Positions 16,360 to 22,810 of a DNA stretch of 24,379 bases are shown piece by piece (position 1 is the stretch's first letter; each line of letters opens with the position of its first letter). A program made the translations under genes and the position numbers. Below the pieces are notes generated by a model. It did no database searches. It was not told the origin of the DNA and worked only from the letters and a program-made list of their open reading frames with translations. Location of the stretch: contig CAYTFZ010000030.1 of NCBI GenBank assembly GCA_964437215.1, forward strand, positions 1 through 24,379. Direction: 5' to 3'. This stretch comes from JAAYAN01 sp964437215 (GTDB lineage Bacteria > Bacteroidota > Ignavibacteria > Ignavibacteriales > Melioribacteraceae).

Positions 16360-19300
16360 TTATTTGCAAGAGGCAAAGTAAACATAAATTTTGTTCCTTT
16401 TGCGGGTTCGCTTTCTACCTTTATTGTGCCGTTATTTTTTGAAATAAGTTCTTTCGATATAATTAAACCCAAACCCGAACCCTTTTCGTTTGCCGTTCCA
16501 AGCGTTGTATGCCTAACATCAACCCGGAAAAGGTTTTCAATTGATTCTTCCGAAAGACCTATGCCGTCATCCGAGATTTCTATTTCGGCATAGTCGCCAT
16601 AATTTGTTGCAGATATTTTTATACTGCCGTATTCTTTAGAAAACTTAATAGAGCTTGTAATAATATTTTGCATTGCGGTTTGTATCATTCTTCTATCCGC
16701 ATATACACGGATATCATTTTTGATATTATTGGAAATGGAGATGTTTTTGCTTTTTGTATAAAAGTGAACCATTGTAATAACATCTTCAACAGCTTCTTTA
16801 ATGCTGAAGTCGATTTGCGAAAACTCAATTTTCCCTAATTGAATTCTCGACCATTCCAGCAAATCTTCGGTAAGACCGAAAAGTTTTTTAAGTCCGTCGT
16901 ATATTTTAACAACAGATTCTTTCATTTCTGCCGGTGAAAAACTCTCAAACTCTTCTTTAAGCCACTCGGCATGGCCTAAAATAGATGTAAACGGACTGCG
17001 GAGATCGTGAGCAATGATAGAAAAAAACTTATCTCTGGTTTCAACTATTTCCTGTAATTTCTTTTCAGTTATTTGATGCGTGTAAATTTCATTTTGAATT
17101 TCAGTTGTTCTTTCATTTACTAGCTGCTCAAGCCGTCTGTTTTGCCTTTGAATTATATTTACACGGTATTTATAAACAACTATTATTATTAATAGTATAA
17201 TTATAAAAACAAGAGCAACAAACCATTTAGTAAGCCAAAAAGGCGGAATTACATTAATAAGCAGGCGGTATTCTTTTTTATTCCATATATTATCGCTGTT
17301 GGCGGCTTTTACCCGCAGAACATATTTTCCCGGATAAAGATTGGTATATTGTATTTCGCTTTTATTTCCGTTTAGTATCCAATTGTTATCTAATCCGTCA
17401 AGTTTGTACATAATACTGTTTTTTTCGGGACTCGTAAATTCCAGAACTGCAAAATCAAGCGAAAAGTAATTTTCTTGATAATTAAGCTCAACTTCTTTTT
17501 TGCATAAATATCTTTCCGGATCAAGCGGTTCATTGAAAATCTTAAATGAAGTTAGTTCTAATTCGGGTGCAGTTTTATTTATTTTAATTGAATCGGGATT
17601 AAAAATTGTAAAACCCTGGGTTCCGCCGAAAATAAAATCGCCGTTTTCAAGTTTATAATAACCGTTGCTGAATTGATTGTTTGCCAAACCGTCTTCGGCA
17701 GTATAATTTATTATTTTCTCGGTTTCTTTATTAAATTTTGAAATTCCCCCGTTTGTGCTTATCCAAAGATTTTTATTGGAATCTTCAAGAATACCAAACA
17801 CCATATTGTTTGCCAGACCTTGCTGCTCGGTAAAGTGTTTGAATTTTTTGTTTTTTATGTCATAACGGGTTATTCCGCCGCCCCAGCTCCCAATCCACAA
17901 AATGTCGGAAGAGTCGGTATAAATACACTTCACATAATTATTACTTATAGAATTAGGGTTTTCGCCTTCGGATATAAACCTGGTAAAATAACCGGAGTTA
18001 CTTGTAAAAAGATTCATACCTCCGCCGCCGGTTCCAATCCACAGATTTTTATGTTTGTCTTCGCATATTGTTGTAATAAGATTGCTGCTTATGGAATTGC
18101 TGTTATTATAAAGATGTTTGTAATTTTTATATTCGCCGGTAGATTTATTATAACTGAACAGTCCGTTTCCCCAAGTGCCAATCCAGATTAAACCGTAACT
18201 GTCTTCAAAAATATCTGAAATATTAGTGTTTATTAAAAGATTTTTATTAGAATCCGGTGTGCGTACAGTAGAAAAATTTTGTGTTTTAATATCATAAACA
18301 AATAAACCGTTATAGGTTCCTATCCAATAAATGCCTTGCTTATCTTCAAATACTTTCCAAATGGTATTGCTTTGCAAACCGTTAGTAATTGTTTTTTTTA
18401 TATTTTTAAAATTACCGGTTTTAGAATCGAAAAGAAATATTCCTTCGTTCCAGGTTCCAAGCCAAATATTATTTTTGGAATCTTGATAAGTACATTTAAC
18501 TTCGAAATCACCGAAAGAAGAATTTGTTGTGAAATAATTGTAATTCCGGAATTTGTGTTTGCTTGGAACAAGTTTACAAATACCCGAGCCGGTACCAAAC
18601 CACATAACGCCGGATTTATCTTCGAAAACGCTCATAACCCAGTTATCGGATATTCCATTCGGGTTGTTTCTTTCATAAGAAAAATTTCGGAAAAAGCCGG
18701 TTGTCTCATTTAAAAGAAAAACTCCGTTATGATGTGTTCCAACCCAAATATTTCCTTTTGAATCGCGGCATAAAGAATAAACCGGTTCGTTATTTAATTC
18801 ATTTGGCACTAAGCTGATTTTTTCGGCAGTTTCGGTTTTCTTATCAAAAATATAAATTCCGTTAGATGTGCCTAAATAAAATTTACCGTTTATTTCTTTA
18901 ATTACTTTAATTTTATCAGGATTCCTATTGTTATTAGTTTCCGAAAAGCTGAATATACGCGCAGAATTGCCGCTAATATCCATTTTTACCAAACCGTTTC
19001 CCCAAGTTCCAAGCCATAAAAATTTATCATCGGAATGTATTGCATTTACTGCAGGAAAAAATTCAGGCGAAATGTTTGCGCCTTTTATTTTTAAATAGTT
19101 AATTTTACGAGTTTTTTTGTTTATTGAGTAAACTCCGTAACCGGTTCCGGCAAAGATATTATTTTCATTTTCACTAATAGTCCATAAAATATTCGAGCGC
19201 AAATTTTCAGGCAGTTTATTATTGCTGAAAAGGTTAGTAAAACTTTCATCATTTTCATTAAATAAAGAAATTCCTCCTGCATGAGTTCCAATCCATAAGT

Positions 19301-19571
19301 TGCTGTCGGAGTCTTCGTACAGACATTGTACCCAATTATCGGGCAGCGAGTTTTTATTAAATGGAATATTTCTGTAGGTCTTAAAAGATTTGCCATCATA
19401 GCGGTTAAGCCCGTCTTGTGTTCCAAACCATAAAAAACCATTCCGGGTTTGAATTCCGCAAGTTACCGAAGTTTGCGAAATATTGTTTTTTGCAGAGATT
19501 TTTTCGAAACGGGATAGCTCGGACTGAGCGAAAATCTGAAAGGAAAAAAGGAAAATAAAAAGGTATTTCAT
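16356..19571 (-). CDS. Reg_prop/Y_Y_Y sensor histidine kinase, altered N-box, no receiver or HTH
   Basis: The 1071-aa protein has a signal peptide (about 1-16, ending FAQ), then about 14 two-component-regulator propeller repeats to about residue 670 (many copies of LWIGT- or IWVGT-like motifs), a Y_Y_Y domain (about 710-780), one transmembrane helix (about 784-806), a short coiled coil, HisKA with phosphoacceptor His855 in SIIAHDLRSPF, and HATPase_c to the end (DDGIGL near 1002; GSGLGL). The periplasmic part resembles sensors of the Bacteroides hybrid two-component type, often sugar-responsive, but this protein stops after the kinase domain. It lacks a receiver and an AraC-type domain, so it must signal to a separate partner not encoded here. 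The N-box reads NIITSSIKFS; the Mg-binding Asn expected at 973 is Ser. It is last in the operon, four bases after the HEGGH protein gene. Confidence 0.9.
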   Translation of the reverse strand: MKYLFIFLFSFQIFAQSELSRFEKISAKNNISQTSVTCGIQTRNGFLWFGTQDGLNRYDGKSFKTYRNIPFNKNSLPDNWVQCLYEDSDSNLWIGTHAGGISLFNENDESFTNLFSNNKLPENLRSNILWTISENENNIFAGTGYGVYSINKKTRKINYLKIKGANISPEFFPAVNAIHSDDKFLWLGTWGNGLVKMDISGNSARIFSFSETNNNRNPDKIKVIKEINGKFYLGTSNGIYIFDKKTETAEKISLVPNELNNEPVYSLCRDSKGNIWVGTHHNGVFLLNETTGFFRNFSYERNNPNGISDNWVMSVFEDKSGVMWFGTGSGICKLVPSKHKFRNYNYFTTNSSFGDFEVKCTYQDSKNNIWLGTWNEGIFLFDSKTGNFKNIKKTITNGLQSNTIWKVFEDKQGIYWIGTYNGLFVYDIKTQNFSTVRTPDSNKNLLINTNISDIFEDSYGLIWIGTWGNGLFSYNKSTGEYKNYKHLYNNSNSISSNLITTICEDKHKNLWIGTGGGGMNLFTSNSGYFTRFISEGENPNSISNNYVKCIYTDSSDILWIGSWGGGITRYDIKNKKFKHFTEQQGLANNMVFGILEDSNKNLWISTNGGISKFNKETEKIINYTAEDGLANNQFSNGYYKLENGDFIFGGTQGFTIFNPDSIKINKTAPELELTSFKIFNEPLDPERYLCKKEVELNYQENYFSLDFAVLEFTSPEKNSIMYKLDGLDNNWILNGNKSEIQYTNLYPGKYVLRVKAANSDNIWNKKEYRLLINVIPPFWLTKWFVALVFIIILLIIIVVYKYRVNIIQRQNRRLEQLVNERTTEIQNEIYTHQITEKKLQEIVETRDKFFSIIAHDLRSPFTSILGHAEWLKEEFESFSPAEMKESVVKIYDGLKKLFGLTEDLLEWSRIQLGKIEFSQIDFSIKEAVEDVITMVHFYTKSKNISISNNIKNDIRVYADRRMIQTAMQNIITSSIKFSKEYGSIKISATNYGDYAEIEISDDGIGLSEESIENLFRVDVRHTTLGTANEKGSGLGLIISKELISKNNGTIKVESEPAKGTKFMFTLPLANN

Positions 19572-19575
19572 AATT

Positions 19576-20121
19576 TTACAAATTCAATTTAAGATCAATT
19601 CGTTTGTTTCTCGCAACATATAACGGCGCTAATAAGGCACAAATAAAAACAACAATTGCAAGATAATAAATAATTTCGGCAATTTGTAAATCCAAATGAA
19701 GCATATTTATTTTGTGAAGAAGAACTGTCCAATCGTGCCGAACCTTATTTCCGCCCAGCAAAGGCAGTTTTCTTGCCCTGGCATCGGCAACATATACAGC
19801 TATATTCATCATACTTTCACCAAACCAGACCATCGATAATTGAACAATAAATTTATTTTGCAAACGCCAGTATGTTATAATAAATAAAAAGGGAATAAGA
19901 AGCTGCATTATTGTTCCGCCGGCAAAATGCATAAATTCGCCAAATATTCTAAACACTCCGTGTCCGCCTTCGTGGATAAGCAAGTTTATAAAATCAATAA
20001 ATGTAAATTGTCCTTTATTTAAAGTATAGTAGATAACTAACGGTAGAATTATCAGCGAGCCGATCCAGGGCTTCAGCTTTTCGGAAAAAACTTTTTTATT
20101 CGAAGTATTTTGAAAGTTCAA
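19576..20121 (-). CDS. Membrane protein with HEGGH motif, putative M50-like metalloprotease
   Basis: The 181-aa protein is largely hydrophobic, with probable helices at about 18-33, 70-86, 90-108 and 147-168. HEGGH (His50-Glu51-Gly52-Gly53-His54) fits the zinc-binding HExxH pattern, placed at a membrane helix as in site-2-protease-like enzymes. A second distinctive stretch, GESMMNIAVYVADARARK, followed by HDW, could supply the third ligand, but the standard M50 partner motif is not obvious, so catalytic activity is unproved. I do not recognise a named family. Its start overlaps the end of the asparaginase gene by 26 bases and it ends four bases before the sensor-kinase gene, so it is expressed with them. 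A role near the sensor is possible but speculative. Confidence 0.7.
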   Translation of the reverse strand: MNFQNTSNKKVFSEKLKPWIGSLIILPLVIYYTLNKGQFTFIDFINLLIHEGGHGVFRIFGEFMHFAGGTIMQLLIPFLFIITYWRLQNKFIVQLSMVWFGESMMNIAVYVADARARKLPLLGGNKVRHDWTVLLHKINMLHLDLQIAEIIYYLAIVVFICALLAPLYVARNKRIDLKLNL

Positions 20122-21064
20122 TTCTGTCCTTTGTTATTCCCAAAGTAATTATAAGTTTTATACGGGCTTTTTGTCCATTTAAATAATCGGCAAAAATAAC
20201 TCCGGCTTTCTTAAGCCATTTTCCTGCACCAGGATAGCTGTATTTGTCGATAGTTTCCCCTGCGGGGCAGCGCGAAACAAGAACGACCGGAATGCCTTTT
20301 TTTAAGGCATATTCAACACCGTTAAAAGCTGCAGGCGGTATATTTCCAACACCAAGAGCAGCAACTACAATCCCTTCGGCTCCGCTGTTGGCAGAAAACT
20401 CGAAAAATTTTTCATTCATTCCTGCATAAGTAAAAATAAGATCTACATCCGGATTAATTTTTTCTACAGGTATCTTTTCGCATTTACGGGGCAGGCGGTT
20501 AAAAATTACCCTGCCTCTGTCAACATATCCCATTGCGCCGAAATCGAGACTGTGAAATGTTTCCAGATCGTCTGTGTGGGTTTTGGTAACTTCGCTGGCA
20601 GCATTAATTTCACCGTTAAGGCAGACAAGTACGCCCATATTTGAACTGTTGGGGCAATTAATTATGTGAATTGCATCAAGCAGATTTTTTGGTCCGTCCC
20701 AGTCCGGTTCTGTGCTTGTTTTCATTGCGCCTATTACAACAATCGGTTTTTCGGTTAAAACAGTAAGATCAAGAAAATAAGCTGTTTCTTCCAAAGTATC
20801 AGTTCCATGAGTAATAATAAAGCCATCGTAATCCTGTTTGGCAAAAGCATTAATTTCACGGGAAAGGTTAAACATTAACTCAGGAGTAACATGAGGACCC
20901 GGATACATTCCGAAATTATAAATATCAATATAAGCTAATTGTTTGGCAGCAGGAATCATTTCAAGAAGATCCTCGCCATGAAAAAATGGAACTGCTCCGC
21001 CGGTAGCGGGGTCAATTTTCATTGAGAAAGTGCCGCCCGTAAAAACCACCAGAATTTTTTTCAT
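20096..21064 (-). CDS. L-asparaginase (bacterial type I/II fold)
   Basis: The 322-aa cytoplasmic protein hydrolyses asparagine to aspartate and ammonia by family assignment. It keeps both asparaginase signatures: VFTGGTFSM with the first catalytic Thr12, and GFIITHGTDTLEETAYFLDL with Thr88-Asp89. The family lysine appears in EVTKTHTDD (Lys161). No signal peptide is seen, which favours a cytoplasmic type I-like enzyme over the periplasmic high-affinity form. Glutamyl-tRNA(Gln) amidotransferase subunit D shares the fold, but the lack of its N-terminal extension argues against it. Its ATG overlaps the TGA of the epimerase gene (ATGA, 21061-21064), implying translational coupling. Confidence 0.9.
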   Translation of the reverse strand: MKKILVVFTGGTFSMKIDPATGGAVPFFHGEDLLEMIPAAKQLAYIDIYNFGMYPGPHVTPELMFNLSREINAFAKQDYDGFIITHGTDTLEETAYFLDLTVLTEKPIVVIGAMKTSTEPDWDGPKNLLDAIHIINCPNSSNMGVLVCLNGEINAASEVTKTHTDDLETFHSLDFGAMGYVDRGRVIFNRLPRKCEKIPVEKINPDVDLIFTYAGMNEKFFEFSANSGAEGIVVAALGVGNIPPAAFNGVEYALKKGIPVVLVSRCPAGETIDKYSYPGAGKWLKKAGVIFADYLNGQKARIKLIITLGITKDRIELSKYFE

Positions 21065-21996
21065 TTTTTCATAATTCCGATAAAGTAATCAACAGTTGAT
21101 TTCAAACCGTCTTCCAGATTACATTTAGGAGCAAAACCTAAATCAGCAACGGTATTATCTATTGACGCAAGCGAATGTTTTATATCGCCTGCTCTTTCCG
21201 GGGCAAACAGTATTATGCTTTTCGAGTTTGTATATTCTATTATCAATTGCGCAAGCTGTTTGATAGTTATAGTTTTTCCGTTTGCAACGTTGTAAACTCC
21301 TTTCTTAATTGAGCTTTCGGCAGCAAGAACATTTGCCTGAACAACATCTTCAACAAAAACAAAATCGCGGGTCTGTTCGCCGTCTCCGTATATGGTTATA
21401 TCTTCGTTATTTAATGCTTTATAAACAAAAATGGGAATTGCTGCAGCGTATTGGCTTTTGGGATCCTGTCCCGGACCAAAAACATTGAAATATCGTAATG
21501 AAGTAGTTTTCAGCCCGTAAAAATCAGAATACATATTTAAATAGTATTCCCCGTCAAGTTTAGTAATTCCGTAAGGCGATTTAGGATTTGGTTTCATTGA
21601 TGTTGTTTTTGGCAGTTCGGGGTCTTCTCCGTAAATTGCTGCGGAGCTTGAATGAATAACCTTTTCAACACCGTATTCCTTTGCGGCATCAAGAATATTT
21701 ATCAATCCGTTAACGTTTATGTTAACACATTCAAATGGGTTTGTCATAGATTCGGGTACAGAAATCATTGCCGCCATATTAAAAACATATTTACTGCCGT
21801 TAATCGCTTTAAAAACTTCTGCACGGCTGGTAATGCTTTCTTTAATTAAAGTTACATTATTCAATCCGCTTAAGTTTTTCTCGAAACCGGATCTTAAATT
21901 ATCAATTACTGTAACTTGAAAATTTCTGCTTATCCAATATTTGCATAAATGACTTCCAATGAAACCTGCACCGCCCGTAATAGTAATTTTCTGCAT
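21061..21996 (-). CDS. NAD-dependent epimerase/dehydratase (UDP-sugar 4-epimerase-like, extended SDR)
   Basis: The 311-aa protein is an extended short-chain dehydrogenase. The NAD-binding motif GGAGFIGSHL is at residues 8-17, VIDNLRSG binds the cofactor ribose, and the catalytic set is Ser117/118 in HSSSAAIYG with Tyr142 and Lys146 in SPYGITK. RYFNVFGPGQDP and DGEQTRDFVFVEDV are typical of UDP-glucose or UDP-N-acetylglucosamine 4-epimerases (GalE/WbpP-like) that supply surface-polysaccharide precursors; the exact sugar cannot be told. It is first in the leftward operon, transcribed from the left edge of the origin region, and has GAGAG just upstream of its ATG. Confidence 0.9.
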   Translation of the reverse strand: MQKITITGGAGFIGSHLCKYWISRNFQVTVIDNLRSGFEKNLSGLNNVTLIKESITSRAEVFKAINGSKYVFNMAAMISVPESMTNPFECVNINVNGLINILDAAKEYGVEKVIHSSSAAIYGEDPELPKTTSMKPNPKSPYGITKLDGEYYLNMYSDFYGLKTTSLRYFNVFGPGQDPKSQYAAAIPIFVYKALNNEDITIYGDGEQTRDFVFVEDVVQANVLAAESSIKKGVYNVANGKTITIKQLAQLIIEYTNSKSIILFAPERAGDIKHSLASIDNTVADLGFAPKCNLEDGLKSTVDYFIGIMKK

Positions 21997-22121
21997 AATT
22001 CTCTCATATTTATAAAAATCGATGTCAATTAAAACAAAAACCTATAAAAAAATCTAATTAAATCTTTAAAAACGGTTGCTTTGAATAACATTTTTTGATA
22101 GTTGTGCAAATGTTAACAAAG

Positions 22122-22130
22122 TGTGGATAA
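22122..22130 (+). promoter_or_regulatory. DnaA box (perfect)
   Basis: TGTGGATAA, the exact reverse complement of the consensus TTATCCACA. It lies nine bases before the first palindrome of the region. Confidence 0.85.
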
Positions 22131-22138
22131 ATCCATTT

Positions 22139-22154
22139 TGTGAAACGTTTCACA
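22139..22154. promoter_or_regulatory. Origin-region palindrome, copy 1
   Basis: TGTGAAACGTTTCACA is a perfect 16-bp palindrome. A second copy is 455 bp downstream. It lies 143 bases upstream of the epimerase start. The half-site GTTTCAC is the parS heptamer but in the opposite order around the centre, and the central AAACGTTT also resembles LacI-family operators. The binding protein is unknown. Confidence 0.75.
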
Positions 22155-22347
22155 TAATAAAAAACCAGCAATATCCTAAATTATGTGATTATGTTTTGTT
22201 CATTTAAACAAAACACAGACTGTAAATTATTATATTACAAATAATTAGGGCGACTTATTTAATGTTAATAAGTTGTTAACAATAAATACAATAATTTCTT
22301 TTTTGTTCGAAAAATGTAAAAATACAATGCACTGCTAATAAGTGTAT

Positions 22348-22356
22348 TGTGGATAA
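22348..22356 (+). promoter_or_regulatory. DnaA box (perfect)
   Basis: TGTGGATAA in the same orientation as the other boxes, 226 bp after the first, 30 bp before a 24-base A/T-only run at 22387-22410. Confidence 0.85.
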
Positions 22357-22565
22357 CTAGGAAGTTTTAAAATGTATTTTTAACACAATTTAAAAAATAT
22401 ATTATATAAACAACAAAAAAATGAAGTGAAACAATGTTGTTTATAAATCATTAATAAAAAGTTTATTTTGTTACAAAATAACCATTTAGAATTTTATTAA
22501 TTATTTTGTTTGCTCAAATGAAAAATTGTTGATATTTTCACATCAGATAAGAATGTTCTGCACTA

Positions 22566-22574
22566 TGTTGATAA
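22566..22574 (+). promoter_or_regulatory. DnaA box (one mismatch)
   Basis: TGTTGATAA, same strand, 218 bp after the second perfect box and 19 bases before the second palindrome. Its position in the roughly regular series supports it despite the mismatch. Confidence 0.55.
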
Positions 22575-22592
22575 CTTGTTTATAACTTTATT

Positions 22593-22610
22593 TTGTGAAA
22601 CGTTTCACAA
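22593..22610. promoter_or_regulatory. Origin-region palindrome, copy 2
   Basis: The same 16-bp TGTGAAACGTTTCACA, here extended by one more matching base pair on each side to 18 bp, 200 bp upstream of dnaA. Like copy 1 it is preceded by TTT and follows a DnaA box at a short distance (8 bp between box and 16-mer in copy 1, 19 bp in copy 2). Confidence 0.75.
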
Positions 22611-22795
22611 GCGACTGATACTTTAGATTTATTTCAACTTCTGTTTATCTTTAGTACAACATCAAAGTTAACTTATTAAATAACAACAACATAAGTTTAT
22701 TCTTATGCTCTTTTACTTGTTTGATTTTAATTATTTTTACTTGAAAAAGCAATTAAAATTCTGTTTTTGTTGAATCAAAATACGAATTATTAGAT

Positions 22796-22804
22796 TGTGG
22801 ATAA
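22796..22804 (+). promoter_or_regulatory. DnaA box at the dnaA start, likely autoregulatory
   Basis: TGTGGATAA ends six bases before the dnaA ATG, where a ribosome-binding site would normally lie. DnaA bound here would sit on its own leader, so autoregulation is a reasonable inference. Confidence 0.8.
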
Positions 22805-22810
22805 TTAATT

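Larger units (their letters stand above)
21997..22810. other. Probable chromosomal origin of replication (oriC)
   Basis: This is the longest gene-free stretch of the window (814 bp), strongly AT-rich, directly upstream of dnaA. It holds three perfect DnaA boxes TGTGGATAA (22122-22130, 22348-22356, 22796-22804) and a one-mismatch box (22566-22574), all on the plus strand. A 24-base run of only A and T (22387-22410), 30 bp past the second box, is a candidate unwinding element. Two copies of a 16-bp palindrome are at 22139-22154 and 22594-22609. CATAAG-N6-CTTATG at 22690-22707 could form a small hairpin. No other gene has a perfect DnaA box near it, and most flanking genes diverge from here. Confidence 0.85.

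Noticed and set aside
16356..19571. Full hybrid two-component system with receiver and AraC-type domains
   Set aside because: The protein ends directly after the HATPase domain, and the convergent permease stop overlaps its own stop, leaving no downstream coding space.
22013..22028. Sigma70 promoter for the epimerase operon using TTGACA (minus strand, 22023-22028)
   Set aside because: The only TATAAA-like hexamer is nine bases away, far short of the needed 16-18, and correct spacing would fall on GAGAGA just before the start codon.
22139..22154. Canonical ParB parS site
   Set aside because: parS is TGTTTCACGTGAAACA. Here the half-sites are in the reverse order (TGTGAAAC then GTTTCACA), so the base-level match to parS is poor. 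I keep it only as an unassigned palindrome.
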